Notes: generated by a model not told the origin, from the letters alone. 27,234 bases of DNA from Oscillospiraceae bacterium UBA1230 (GCA_002309395.1 DBWU01000069.1:23722-50955); one strand, 5' to 3'; shown: positions 14,730 to 22,784, counted from the stretch's first letter. Numbers and translations are program-made.

Positions 14730-14758
14730 ATCATACTACGCTGTGAAAAATTTGTCAA
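14730..14758 (-). promoter_or_regulatory. SigA-type promoter of the EIIC-like gene
   Basis: On the minus strand, a perfect TTGACA (14753-14758) and TATGAT (14730-14735) are spaced by 17 bases. It is the best SigA match in the window. Confidence 0.8.
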
Positions 14759-14775
14759 CGGTCAATTTGTACTAT

Positions 14776-14803
14776 TTGCAAACGGGGAAAATGCGTGTAT
14801 AAT
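14776..14803 (+). promoter_or_regulatory. SigA-type promoter of the ymfF-ymfH-lgt-folD operon
   Basis: TTGCAA (14776-14781) and a perfect TATAAT (14798-14803) are spaced by 16 bases. Transcription would start at about 14809-14811, on top of the first in-frame ATG, which argues for the later ATG at 14836 as the true start. Confidence 0.7.
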
Positions 14804-14835
14804 ATACGATGAATTTTTGTGTGGAAACGGAAGTG

Positions 14836-16107
14836 ATGACCGTGACGCCGGAGCTCAAGGAGATCATGCCGGAGGTCTATCTGACCTGCTGTGAGGATCA
14901 TAAATTCAAAACCGGTCTGTTGAGCGCGCAGATCATCACGCCTTTGCAGAGGGACACCGCATCGGCGTGCGCCCTGCTGCCGTCGGTGCTGCAGCGCGGC
15001 ACGGTGCGCTATCCCGACATGGAGCAGATCGGCGCGGTGCTGGACGAGATGTACGGCGCCGGATTGAAGGTCATGGTACGCAAACGGGGCGAGGCGCTGT
15101 GCGTCGGGTTCGGAATAGATTTCGTGGACGATGCGTTATTGGGCAGACAGGAAAAACTGCTGGAGCGGTGCGCGGCGTTTCTGGGAGAGCTTTTCCTCCA
15201 GCCGGTGACCCGCGGCGGACGGTTTTTGAACGAATACGTGGAGAGCGAGAAGGAAAACTTGATCCACGCCATTGCCGGACTTCGCAACGATAAGCGGGAA
15301 TGGGCGGATCTGCGGCTGATCCGGGAAATGTGCCGGGAGGAACCCTACGGCGTGGATCGCTGGGGCGACGAAGCCTCCGTCCGTAAACTGAACCGTCGCA
15401 CCCTGTATGAGGAATACCGCCGGCTTTTGGGCGGCAGCCGGATGGAGCTGTTCTATTCCGGCAGCGCCCCGGTACAAACGGTGGAGGACGCGGTGCGTGA
15501 CGCCTTTGCGCCTCTGCCGCGCGGCGCTGTGCCGCCTCTGCCGCCGATCGTGCGCCGCAGTGCGCCGGAGGAGCCGCGCTATCTTACGGAGACCATGGAC
15601 GTGGAGCAGAGCCGCCTGGCGGCAGGGTTTCGCTGTGAAAGCCGCGATACGCCGGCGCTGGTGATCGCAAACCTTCTTTTCGGCGGCTCCGGCAACTCCA
15701 AGCTCTTTCGAAACGTACGGGAGGAGAAGTCGCTATGCTACTATATTTCCTCCGCCTTCGTGCGCTCGAAAAGCATTATGACGCTGTGCGCCGGGATCGA
15801 CAGTGACGCGAAGGATCGGGTGCTGGACGCCGCCGCCGGAGAGTGGGCGGCGATCTGCCGCGGTGAGATCGAGGATTGGGAGATGACGGCGGCGAAGAAA
15901 GGCGCGGTAAGCTACCTGCGCTCCCTGGGCGATTCTCAGGGTGCCACGGAGAATTACTATATCGGTCAGGCGGCGACGGGACTTTCGGAAAAGCCGGAGG
16001 AGCTGGCGCAATCGCTGCTGGAGGTTTCCCAAGAGCGCGTTATGGCGGCGGCAGAGACGGTGAAGCTGGATACCGTTTACTTTTTGCAGGGAGGGGATCC
16101 ACAGTGA
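14836..16107 (+). CDS. ymfF: M16-family peptidase-like protein YmfF (EF-P modification-associated)
   Basis: The 423-residue product is an M16 (insulinase/processing-peptidase fold) protein lacking the catalytic HxxEH motif; the matching region reads LLPSVLQRGTVRYPDMEQIGAVLDEMYGA. It pairs with the next gene, which keeps the motif, as inactive and active halves do in M16 heterodimers. In Bacillus subtilis the ymfF-ymfH-ymfI cluster is linked to 5-aminopentanol modification of elongation factor P, and databases name this protein (as YfmF) accordingly. The direct role is not settled. Start 14836 is chosen because the ATG at 14809 coincides with the transcription start; the Shine-Dalgarno (GGAAG) is weak and close. 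The C-terminal half shows the usual M16 repeat (LLFGGSGNSKLFRNVREEKSLCYY, near 285-308). Confidence 0.88.
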   Translation: MTVTPELKEIMPEVYLTCCEDHKFKTGLLSAQIITPLQRDTASACALLPSVLQRGTVRYPDMEQIGAVLDEMYGAGLKVMVRKRGEALCVGFGIDFVDDALLGRQEKLLERCAAFLGELFLQPVTRGGRFLNEYVESEKENLIHAIAGLRNDKREWADLRLIREMCREEPYGVDRWGDEASVRKLNRRTLYEEYRRLLGGSRMELFYSGSAPVQTVEDAVRDAFAPLPRGAVPPLPPIVRRSAPEEPRYLTETMDVEQSRLAAGFRCESRDTPALVIANLLFGGSGNSKLFRNVREEKSLCYYISSAFVRSKSIMTLCAGIDSDAKDRVLDAAAGEWAAICRGEIEDWEMTAAKKGAVSYLRSLGDSQGATENYYIGQAATGLSEKPEELAQSLLEVSQERVMAAAETVKLDTVYFLQGGDPQ

Positions 16108-17405
16108 CAGAGCGAATCAGCTATCCCCGCCTGGGCGAAGAGGTGACGCGCCGCGTCCTGCCCTCCGGTTTGCCGGTATACGTGGTCAGAAAGCCGGGCT
16201 TTTCCCGGAAATATGCGCTTTTTGCCGTGCATTACGGCGGCATGGACGTTTCCTATGAGCATGAGGGGCGTTCCTTTACCATGCCGGCCGGCATCGCCCA
16301 CTACCTGGAGCATAAGACGTTCGACACCGCCGACGGGAACGCTATGCAGACGCTGGCGCAAAACGGCGCGGAGCCAAACGCCTTCACCTCTAACAGTATC
16401 ACCGCCTATTATTTCGATTGCACCGACCGTTTTATTGAGAATCTACGTGAGCTTTTGAGCTTTGTCACCGTGCCGTATTTTACCGGCGCGTCGGTGGAGA
16501 AGGAACAGGGGATCATAGCCCGGGAGATCCGCATGATCGAGGATAGTCCCGACTGGATCGTTTACAGGAACATGATGCGCCTGCTCTATCCCGACAGCTC
16601 GGTGAGCATCCCGGTGGCAGGCAGCGAGGAAAGTATCCGCACCATCACCGCTGAAACGCTGTACGCGTGCCACCGCGCCTTTTACCGGCCGGACAATATG
16701 TGCCTCGTGGTGGTGGGCGACGTGGAGGAGTCGGAGGTGTTTGCCGCCGCGGAGGAGATCGTTGTGCCGCAGGCGAAAAGCAAACTGCGCCGCCGGTATG
16801 AGATCGGCGCGCCGGCGCAGAAATTCCAGAGGGTATCCTGCACGGGCGAGGTGTCCCGTCCCCAGTTTCTGCTGGGCGTTCGCGTAAGCGGCGAGACTTG
16901 CGAAACCAGGATTTCTCTGCGCGAATCGCTCATCGGCAGTATTGCCGCGGAGCTGTTGATGGGGCAGACCAGCCCCCTTTATCACCGGCTGTACGACGCG
17001 GGGCTGATCGACGAATCCTTTGAATGCGGCTATGAGGAGATCCTGCCCGGAACGGCGTACGTCTACGCCGGCGGCGAGAGCAGCGACCCGGAGGCGGTGC
17101 GCCGCGCCGTGGAGGAGGAAGCGTATCGCATGGGCACCGAGTCTGTGGACGGCGCGTATTTTCGAAGGATCCACCGTGCCATGTTCGGCATAATGCTCAA
17201 GGATCTCAATTCTTTTGAGGATATCGCGCTGGATCTGGTGGACGGATGCTTTTACGGTTATGACGCGCTGCAGATCCCGGAGGCATTCGACGCCATCACC
17301 CTGCAGGACGTGCAGGCGTTTATTCACGATCATATCTGTCAGGCGCCGTCGGTGCTGTCCGTGATGGAGCCAAAGGAGGAAACGATTTATGAAGATCATG
17401 ACTGA
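16104..17405 (+). CDS. ymfH: M16-family zinc peptidase YmfH (EF-P modification-associated)
   Basis: The 433-residue product starts at GTG 16104 in a 4-nt GTGA overlap with the ymfF stop, with GGGAGGGG upstream. It is an M16 peptidase with the inverted zinc motif HYLEH (H66, E69, H70) and a downstream glutamate in AREIRM (E141), so it is the likely active partner of YmfF. Further M16 marks are NAFTSNSITAYYF (92-104), FYRPDNMCLVVVGDVE and the C-terminal GQTSPLYHRLYDAGLI. The protein is expected in the cytoplasm, with no signal peptide. Its substrate is unknown. The SDR gene ymfI that usually follows in Bacillus is absent here; lgt follows instead with a 17-nt overlap. Confidence 0.92.
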   Translation: MTERISYPRLGEEVTRRVLPSGLPVYVVRKPGFSRKYALFAVHYGGMDVSYEHEGRSFTMPAGIAHYLEHKTFDTADGNAMQTLAQNGAEPNAFTSNSITAYYFDCTDRFIENLRELLSFVTVPYFTGASVEKEQGIIAREIRMIEDSPDWIVYRNMMRLLYPDSSVSIPVAGSEESIRTITAETLYACHRAFYRPDNMCLVVVGDVEESEVFAAAEEIVVPQAKSKLRRRYEIGAPAQKFQRVSCTGEVSRPQFLLGVRVSGETCETRISLRESLIGSIAAELLMGQTSPLYHRLYDAGLIDESFECGYEEILPGTAYVYAGGESSDPEAVRRAVEEEAYRMGTESVDGAYFRRIHRAMFGIMLKDLNSFEDIALDLVDGCFYGYDALQIPEAFDAITLQDVQAFIHDHICQAPSVLSVMEPKEETIYEDHD

Positions 17406-18399
17406 CAGTCCCATCCGCTTTCCGGGACTGTTCGGCGATTGGGCGTTTACCATCTCGTCCAAGGCGTTGGACGTGGGAAACGGCGTGTATTGGTACGGGA
17501 TCCTCATCGCCATGGGGATGCTGCTGGCGCTGTGGTTTTGCATGAAGCGCCGCACCCGGTTCGGGATCCGGGAAGAGGATATTTTAGACGGACTGCTGTT
17601 TGCTGTGCCCCTGTCGGTGATCGGCGCGCGGCTGTACTACGTGGTATTCTATCTCGATCTTTATCAGAACGCGGACGGCTCTTTCAACTGGGGAAAAGCC
17701 GTTGCCATCTGGGACGGAGGACTTGCCATCTACGGCGGCGTGATCGCGGCGTTTCTCTCGTGCCTTCTGCTGGCGTGGCGGCGTAAGTTCCCCGTCTGGG
17801 CGCTGACGGATCTGGTGGTGATGGGGCTGCTGATCGGCCAGGCGGTGGGTCGCTGGGGCAATTTTATGAACCGTGAGGCATTCGGCGCGGAGACCACCTT
17901 GCCGTGGCGTATGCAGTTGACCACCACGACAGGCCGGCTGGTGGAGGTGCACCCTACGTTTTTCTACGAGAGCCTGTGGAACGTGATCGGTCTTGTACTG
18001 CTGGTTTGCATAGTCTCCAAAGCACGGCGCTTTGACGGCGAGAATACCTGTTTCTACTTTCTCTGGTACGGCACGGGACGCTTTTTCATCGAGGGACTTC
18101 GTGCCGATAGTTTGTATCTGTTCGGTTGGCAGATCGCCGGCCAGCCCGTCCGCGTCAGTCAGGCATTGAGCCTTGTGATGGTACTCGGCTCCCTGGCGGT
18201 GCTGGTATACCGCCTGAAGATCCGGCCTGCCGATCCCGCCAAACGGTACGACCGGGTGCTGGAAGCGCGCCGCGCCGCGGAAGAGGAAGCGGCTTCTGCG
18301 CCGGAAGAGCCGGTGAAGATACCGGATACCTTTCCGCCCAGGTACGGAGCCGATGGCGATGATATGGTGGATTTCCGCGTGGAGGAGGATCGCCCATGA
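17389..18399 (+). CDS. lgt: Phosphatidylglycerol:prolipoprotein diacylglyceryl transferase
   Basis: It attaches diacylglycerol to the lipobox cysteine of prolipoproteins at the cytoplasmic membrane, before signal peptidase II cleaves. The 336 residues have about seven membrane segments. The family signature is GRWGNFMNREAFG (154-166). Other conserved parts are YWYGILIAMG (34-43), GARLYYV (79-85), IWDGGLAIYGG (107-117), HPTFFYESLWN (188-198) and the late FLWYGTGRFFIEGLR. A charged cytoplasmic tail of about 60 residues (275-336), rich in Glu and Ala, is longer than in the E. coli enzyme. AGGAGG sits 9-10 bases upstream of ATG 17389. The DUF3048 protein in this window is a likely substrate. It overlaps ymfH by 17 nt and folD by 4 nt. 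Confidence 0.96.
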   Translation: MKIMTDSPIRFPGLFGDWAFTISSKALDVGNGVYWYGILIAMGMLLALWFCMKRRTRFGIREEDILDGLLFAVPLSVIGARLYYVVFYLDLYQNADGSFNWGKAVAIWDGGLAIYGGVIAAFLSCLLLAWRRKFPVWALTDLVVMGLLIGQAVGRWGNFMNREAFGAETTLPWRMQLTTTTGRLVEVHPTFFYESLWNVIGLVLLVCIVSKARRFDGENTCFYFLWYGTGRFFIEGLRADSLYLFGWQIAGQPVRVSQALSLVMVLGSLAVLVYRLKIRPADPAKRYDRVLEARRAAEEEAASAPEEPVKIPDTFPPRYGADGDDMVDFRVEEDRP

Positions 18400-19244
18400 G
18401 TGCTGTTTTGATGGACGGTAAGGCGCTGGCGCGGGATATACGAGCTGCTGTAAAGGAAAAGTGCCTTACAATGAAAACACCGCCGACGCTGGCGGTGGTG
18501 CTGGTGGGTGACGATCCTGCCTCCGCGATCTACGTGCGCCATAAGGCGGCGGACTGCGCCGAGTGCGGTATCCGTTGCCTTGACTATACCCTCGGCGGCG
18601 ACACTACGGAGCAGCGGCTTCTTTCGCTGGTGGACGAGTTGAACGAACGGGCGGACGTGGACGCGATCCTGGTCCAGCTGCCTCTGCCGCCCCAGATCCG
18701 TGAGAACGTGGTGCTGGAGCGGATCGATCCGCGCAAGGACGCGGACGGGTTCCACCCGGACAACGTGGGGCGAATGCTCCAGTTCGCGCCCCGTTTTCTG
18801 CCCTGCACCAGCGCCGGAATACTGGCGCTTTTGCGGCGGTACGAAATCGACCCGGACGGTAAGCACTGCGTGGTGATCGGGCGGAGCAATATCGTGGGGA
18901 AACCCACGGCGGTACTGATGCTCCAGGCCCATGCTACGGTAACGATCTGTCACACCCACACGGCGGATCTGGCGGCGCAATGCCGTCAGGCGGATATTCT
19001 GATCTCCGCCGCCGGCCGTGCTGGGCTGGTTCGCGCCGACATGGTAAAAGAGGGCGCGGTGGTGATCGACGTGGCGATGAACCGCGGCGAGGACGGCCGC
19101 CTCTGCGGCGACGCGGAGCCGGCGGTGGCGGAAAAGGCGTCGTTTCTTACGCCGGTGCCCGGCGGCGTAGGACCTATGACCCGAGCTATGCTGATGGAAA
19201 ACACGCTGCGCGGAGCGCTTCTGCGCCGCGGCGCGGCGGAATAA
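18396..19244 (+). CDS. folD: Methylenetetrahydrofolate dehydrogenase / methenyltetrahydrofolate cyclohydrolase
   Basis: It interconverts 5,10-methylene-, 5,10-methenyl- and 10-formyl-tetrahydrofolate with NADP, supplying one-carbon units for purines and formyl-Met. The 282 residues show the catalytic YVRHK (Y46 and K50), VQLPLPP (93-99), DPRKDADGFHP (111-121), the NADP-binding VVIGRSNIVGKP (159-170) and the C-terminal TPVPGGVGPMTRAML. All key residues are present. The start is an ATGA overlap with the lgt stop, so it is the last gene of the ymfF operon; a hairpin follows the stop. Confidence 0.97.
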   Translation: MSAVLMDGKALARDIRAAVKEKCLTMKTPPTLAVVLVGDDPASAIYVRHKAADCAECGIRCLDYTLGGDTTEQRLLSLVDELNERADVDAILVQLPLPPQIRENVVLERIDPRKDADGFHPDNVGRMLQFAPRFLPCTSAGILALLRRYEIDPDGKHCVVIGRSNIVGKPTAVLMLQAHATVTICHTHTADLAAQCRQADILISAAGRAGLVRADMVKEGAVVIDVAMNRGEDGRLCGDAEPAVAEKASFLTPVPGGVGPMTRAMLMENTLRGALLRRGAAE

Positions 19245-19256
19245 CGCACAAAAACG

Positions 19257-19285
19257 AGCACCCTCATCACGGATGGGGGTGCTTG
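19257..19285 (+). terminator. Probable terminator of the ymfF-folD operon
   Basis: AGCACCCTCATC (19257-19268) pairs with GATGGGGGTGCT (19272-19283), a 12-bp stem with one G-U pair and a 3-base loop. The tail is short (TTGCATATT), so termination may be partial, which would allow some read-through into the regulator gene. Confidence 0.6.
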
Positions 19286-19311
19286 CATATTGCGCTGACA
19301 TCTGGTATGAT
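19283..19311 (+). promoter_or_regulatory. Promoter of the MocR-type regulator gene
   Basis: TTGCAT (19283-19288) and TATGAT (19306-19311) are spaced by 17 bases. The -35 box begins on the last base of the upstream terminator stem. Confidence 0.6.
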
Positions 19312-19359
19312 CAAGTATAAAGAATCCTGCGATGACGATAAGATCAATTTGGAGGAACC

Positions 19360-20760
19360 ATGCTGACGTATCCGTTGGAAAAGGAAAGCCGCGAGAGCTT
19401 ATATGAGCAGATATACCGCCTCATACGCCGCGACATTCTGCAAGGCGCGTTGCGCCCTGGGGAAAAACTGCCCTCCAAGCGTGCACTGGCGGAGCATCTG
19501 CGCGTGAGTGTGATCACCGTGGAAAACGCCTACGAGCAGTTGGCGGCGGAGGGATACGTTTACGCCCGGGAGCGGCGCGGATACTACGTTTCGGCGGTGG
19601 AAACGCCGGCAGTTCCAGCGGCGGCGGAGGAGGTAAAACCCCTTGAAACCGCGGCGGCGGAATGGAAGCTGGATCTTGTGACCAACACGCCTGCGGCGGA
19701 ATCCTTTCCCTTTGCCACGTGGGCACGACTGATGCGCCGTGTTCTGCTGGATCGGGATACCGATCTGCTCCGTCCCACACCCGGCGTGGGCGCGTGGGAG
19801 CTGCGCTGTGCCATCGCGTCGCATCTGCGCTCATTTCGCGGTATGTCCGTCCATCCCGAGCAGATCGTGGTAGGCGCCGGAACGGAACTGCTCTATCTAC
19901 TGCTCATTCAGCTTCTGGGGCGCGATAAGATCTACGCTGTGGAGGATCCCGGCTATGGAAAGATCGGGCGGATCTACGCTGAAAACGGCGTTGCGGTGCG
20001 CCGCGTGGCGCTCGATCACAGCGGCGTGAGCATTGCCGCCCTGCGGCAAAGCGGTGCGGACGTTGTACATCTTTCGCCGGGTCATCATTTCCCTACAGGG
20101 CTTGTAACGCCGGTGGCACGGCGGCAGGAGCTGTTGCGCTGGGCATCGGAGCAGGAGGGACGATGGATCTTAGAGGACGATTACGACAGCGAGTTTCGGT
20201 TTGTGGGCCGTCCCATCCCGGCGCTGTTTTCCGCGTCCGGCGGTGAGCGCGTGATCTATATGAATACGTTCTCTAAAACCATCGCGCCTTCCATCCGCAT
20301 CAGCTATATGATCCTGCCCGTTCACTTGATGGAGGCGTATCGCCGCCGTTTGGGATTCTACGCTTGTACGGTCCCGGCGTTCGAGCAGTATACGCTGGCG
20401 TCGTTCCTGGCAGAGGGACATTACGAGCGCCATCTGCACAGTATGAAGACCCGTTACCACCGCAAGCGCGACGCGGTGATCGAAAGCATACGGAACATCC
20501 TGCCCGATGCGCGGATTCTGGAAGAAGACGCGGGACTCCATTTTCTGGTGCAGGTGCATACGCCGCTTTCGGACGGAGATATCCGCCGCCGCGCCGCAGA
20601 AGCCGGGATCCGGTTGGCGCTGCTGTCGGAATACTACAGCGTGCGGTCGGATGCGCCGCCGCGGGTACTGGTGATCAACTATTCCGGCATTGACACGGCG
20701 CATCTGGCGGAGGGATTAGAGGTCCTGCGCGCCATTTTGGATCAGTCGGAACGCGGATAA
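19360..20760 (+). CDS. MocR/PdxR-type transcriptional regulator (GntR HTH plus aminotransferase domain)
   Basis: The 466-residue product joins a GntR winged helix (about 8-80: LYEQIYRLIRRDILQGALRPG, then LPSKRALAEHLRVSVITVENAYEQL) to a fold-type I aminotransferase-like domain (about 105-460). The PLP-binding residues are kept: Asp274 in LEDDYDSEFR and the Schiff-base Lys306 in NTFSKTIAPSIR. It should therefore bind PLP or a PLP adduct. Known MocR proteins control vitamin B6 (PdxR), GABA or taurine genes. The usual divergent target gene is missing here, since folD lies upstream on the same strand and a HAD gene converges from the right. The target is thus unknown. GGAGG precedes ATG 19360. Confidence 0.93.
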   Translation: MLTYPLEKESRESLYEQIYRLIRRDILQGALRPGEKLPSKRALAEHLRVSVITVENAYEQLAAEGYVYARERRGYYVSAVETPAVPAAAEEVKPLETAAAEWKLDLVTNTPAAESFPFATWARLMRRVLLDRDTDLLRPTPGVGAWELRCAIASHLRSFRGMSVHPEQIVVGAGTELLYLLLIQLLGRDKIYAVEDPGYGKIGRIYAENGVAVRRVALDHSGVSIAALRQSGADVVHLSPGHHFPTGLVTPVARRQELLRWASEQEGRWILEDDYDSEFRFVGRPIPALFSASGGERVIYMNTFSKTIAPSIRISYMILPVHLMEAYRRRLGFYACTVPAFEQYTLASFLAEGHYERHLHSMKTRYHRKRDAVIESIRNILPDARILEEDAGLHFLVQVHTPLSDGDIRRRAAEAGIRLALLSEYYSVRSDAPPRVLVINYSGIDTAHLAEGLEVLRAILDQSERG

Positions 20761-20769
20761 GATCCGCCG

Positions 20770-20812
20770 GTATAAAAAAGCAAGACGCCTGGGGCGCCTT
20801 GCTTTTTTATAC
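20770..20812. terminator. Bidirectional terminator that includes the HAD stop codon
   Basis: GTATAAAAAAGCAAGACGCC pairs with the matching arm ending at 20812 around a 3-base loop, with one mismatch on the plus strand that becomes a G-U pair on the minus strand. T-runs lie on both sides. The TAA stop of the HAD gene (20807-20809) is inside the stem. Confidence 0.9.
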
Positions 20813-21433
20813 CAATTCTTCAAAACTGCGGATCGTGCGGTGGCACTCCTGCTGCATTTCCTCCCAATAGAGGTCAAAGAAGGAATCGTACACACCCACC
20901 ACCGTCATACCGGCGGACAGAGCACTGCGGCAGGAGGCAATGGAATCGTCAAACACGGTGCAATCCTGTTCCGCCACGCCCATGATCCGGGCGGCTTCGC
21001 GGAAAATGGCGGGGTCTTTTTTATCCAGCCCCAGCTCCTGCGCGATCAAAACACGCCGGAAATAGGGGAGAAGTCCCAGATGGGTCAGCGCCGTTTTGCA
21101 GTGAAGCGGCACGCTGGAGGTCAGCACGATCATCGTTTCGTCCCGGGCGCGGCACTTGTCCAGATACGCCCGGACGCCCGGTTTACAGGTGACGGCGGTG
21201 GCGTACATATCGCCTGCCAGATCCATCCACTCCGCCATGATCTCCTTCGGCGACTCCGCCAAGCGGCAGTATTCCTTTGTGAACGCCGCCGCCTTGGGAA
21301 ACACCGTATGCGCCACGCCCTCGTAGTATTCCCGGGTATAGGGCAAGCCGCGCCGCCGGAGAAACGTTTCATCCACCGTGCGCCAGATGCCGTTGGAATC
21401 GATCAGCGTCCCGTCCATGTCAAATATCAGCAT
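20807..21433 (-). CDS. HAD-superfamily hydrolase (beta-phosphoglucomutase/phosphatase-like)
   Basis: The 208-residue product has all four HAD motifs: DMDGTL with nucleophile Asp5 and Asp7, LTSS (T105-S106), a lysine in LDKKDP (138-139) and FDDS (Asp162-Asp163). A helical cap lies between motifs I and II (about 15-85), as in subfamily IA enzymes. Such proteins hydrolyse small phosphate monoesters in the cytoplasm; the substrate cannot be predicted. It has its own strong promoter and lies between the MocR gene (converging) and spoIIP (same strand, upstream). The start ATG 21433 follows GAGGTG by 5 bases. Confidence 0.92.
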   Translation of the reverse strand: MLIFDMDGTLIDSNGIWRTVDETFLRRRGLPYTREYYEGVAHTVFPKAAAFTKEYCRLAESPKEIMAEWMDLAGDMYATAVTCKPGVRAYLDKCRARDETMIVLTSSVPLHCKTALTHLGLLPYFRRVLIAQELGLDKKDPAIFREAARIMGVAEQDCTVFDDSIASCRSALSAGMTVVGVYDSFFDLYWEEMQQECHRTIRSFEELV

Positions 21434-21450
21434 GCCATCACCTCGAAGAC

Positions 21451-21479
21451 ATTATACGGGAAATCGCGGTGTGTGTAAA
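21451..21479 (-). promoter_or_regulatory. SigA-type promoter of the HAD gene
   Basis: On the minus strand, TTTACA (21474-21479) and a perfect TATAAT (21451-21456) are spaced by 17 bases. It lies just downstream of the spoIIP stop codon, so the HAD gene can be expressed in vegetative cells independently of spoIIP. Confidence 0.75.
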
Positions 21480-21489
21480 TGGTAATCTT

Positions 21490-22659
21490 TCAGCTCTCTT
21501 TCGTGGGAAGGATCGTCTTGGCAAAGCCGTGGGCAAACAGCCGCGCGGCGTATTTCGCCTCGTCGGGCGAGTTGCCGGCGGCGCCCACCTCCAGCAGCAT
21601 GGCGCCGCGGGAGAAATTCTGGTTATAGTTGGCGTTGAGCAGGGAGATGGGGCGCATCAGCGTGGGGTAGGAGGCCTGTATGGTGCGCTGCACCGCAGCG
21701 GCGAGCTTCAAGTTTTCCTCCCAGCCGTTGTGATTGACACCCATCACAAGGCTCAACTGTGCGGCACGCGGGTCTTCTTTCGCCACCAGCTTGAACTGGT
21801 TTCCGTCCCCATCCTGTACGGCGTCCCGGTGTATGTCCAGAAGATATACCAGCGAAGGGTATTTTTCAAGATACTGCTCCAGCGCGTCGCCGGAACGCAT
21901 ATAGGCGGCGTTGTAGCTGGGGTCGTCGTAGCGTGTGCGGTCATGCAGTACGGAGATGCCGTAAGACGACAGCACGTCGGCGATCTCATCGCCAACGCCT
22001 ACCACGCTTACGTCGGCTTCGTCGCTGCGGTAATTGCCGGTGCTGTGATACGATTCACCCGGCGGCAGGGTATACGCCTCACTGCCGTGGGTATGATAGA
22101 TCAGCACCAGCGGCGCGCCGTCACCGTAGCGCGCGGCAAAATCACCGCTGCTCAGATCTGCCACGTCCAGCGTCTTGTCGGAGCGGTTGCGGATGAGGAC
22201 GCCGTTTGCCACGGTGTATCCGTCGGCGGACGGAGCCACCGTTTCCGCCCGTACGCCGTTGTCAGGAAAGCGCAATCCCTGTGCCGCGTCCTCCGGGGAA
22301 AGCGGTTCCGCGCTTTGCGCCGTATCCGGCTCGATCTGCGGCGGCTGTTCCGTCGGCGGATACGCGTCCTCCGGCTCGTCGGGCGGCACATCCGCTGGCA
22401 ACGGCTCATCGTCGGCGGCAGGGGTATAGCGCAGAGCAGGCGCCTGATACAGTGCCAGCGCCGTGGCAAAGGATACCGCCGGTTCGCTGACAACGTCGCC
22501 CAGCGCCCAGCGCAGCAGCGTTTGCGCCGGTGAACTGCCCTCCAGCGCCCGTGCCGCCTCCGAGAGTGTGGCACTGCCTACGGTGCGGCTGACCGTCCAA
22601 AGCGTTATCACCGCCAATACCAGCGCGCCGGCGCGCCGGAGCCAAACCTTGCGTTTCAT
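21490..22659 (-). CDS. spoIIP: Stage II sporulation protein P
   Basis: SpoIIP is the membrane-anchored peptidoglycan amidase/endopeptidase of the SpoIID-SpoIIM-SpoIIP complex that thins septal wall and drives engulfment of the forespore. The 389 residues begin with a basic stretch and one membrane segment (about 9-29). A proline- and acid-rich linker follows (about 80-125). The catalytic domain carries LIYHTHGSEAYT, VVGVGDEIADVL, DIHRDA (zinc-ligand histidine region) and LLEVGAAGNS with its conserved glutamate. Start 22659 is chosen for the GGAGG 7 bases upstream, rather than an 11-codon longer frame. No gpr lies beside it in the window. Its presence shows that the organism, or its recent ancestor, forms spores. 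Confidence 0.95.
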   Translation of the reverse strand: MKRKVWLRRAGALVLAVITLWTVSRTVGSATLSEAARALEGSSPAQTLLRWALGDVVSEPAVSFATALALYQAPALRYTPAADDEPLPADVPPDEPEDAYPPTEQPPQIEPDTAQSAEPLSPEDAAQGLRFPDNGVRAETVAPSADGYTVANGVLIRNRSDKTLDVADLSSGDFAARYGDGAPLVLIYHTHGSEAYTLPPGESYHSTGNYRSDEADVSVVGVGDEIADVLSSYGISVLHDRTRYDDPSYNAAYMRSGDALEQYLEKYPSLVYLLDIHRDAVQDGDGNQFKLVAKEDPRAAQLSLVMGVNHNGWEENLKLAAAVQRTIQASYPTLMRPISLLNANYNQNFSRGAMLLEVGAAGNSPDEAKYAARLFAHGFAKTILPTKES

Positions 22660-22691
22660 CGCGTGACCTCCTTTGCCGTTTACGCAAGACA

Positions 22692-22720
22692 AGCCTATGC
22701 GTTTTGCCGCGCCTATATGC
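22692..22720 (-). promoter_or_regulatory. Possible SigE promoter of spoIIP
   Basis: On the minus strand, GCATATA (22714-22720) is followed after 14 bases by CATAGGCT (22692-22699). This resembles SigE boxes (-35 with ATA, -10 CATACANT), and spoIIP is under SigE in Bacillus. The -10 box matches only in part. Confidence 0.4.
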
Positions 22721-22726
22721 CACGGG

Positions 22727-22753
22727 AAAAACTGTTGCCACGGGGCAGTTTTT
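22727..22753. other. Inverted repeat between the divergent spoIIP and smc promoters
   Basis: AAAAACTG (22727-22734) and CAGTTTTT (22746-22753) form an 8-bp inverted repeat with an 11-base spacer. The 9-mer TGCCACGGG also occurs twice here (22718-22726 and 22736-22744), 18 bases apart. It could be an operator or a weak hairpin. Confidence 0.4.
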
Positions 22754-22755
22754 TC

Positions 22756-22784
22756 TTGAAATAAGGAGCCGGTTCTGCTATACT
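22756..22784 (+). promoter_or_regulatory. SigA-type promoter of smc
   Basis: TTGAAA (22756-22761) and TATACT (22779-22784) are spaced by 17 bases. Transcription would begin at about 22791, right beside the ATG at 22794, so that ATG is unlikely to be the start codon. Confidence 0.7.

Noticed and set aside
16443..17555. 370-codon minus-strand frame opposite ymfH and lgt
   Set aside because: It spans two overlapping real genes and shows no motif or ribosome binding site.
18159..19301. 380-codon minus-strand frame opposite lgt and folD
   Set aside because: It is low-complexity Arg/His-rich translation of the antisense strand of folD, which has all its catalytic motifs.
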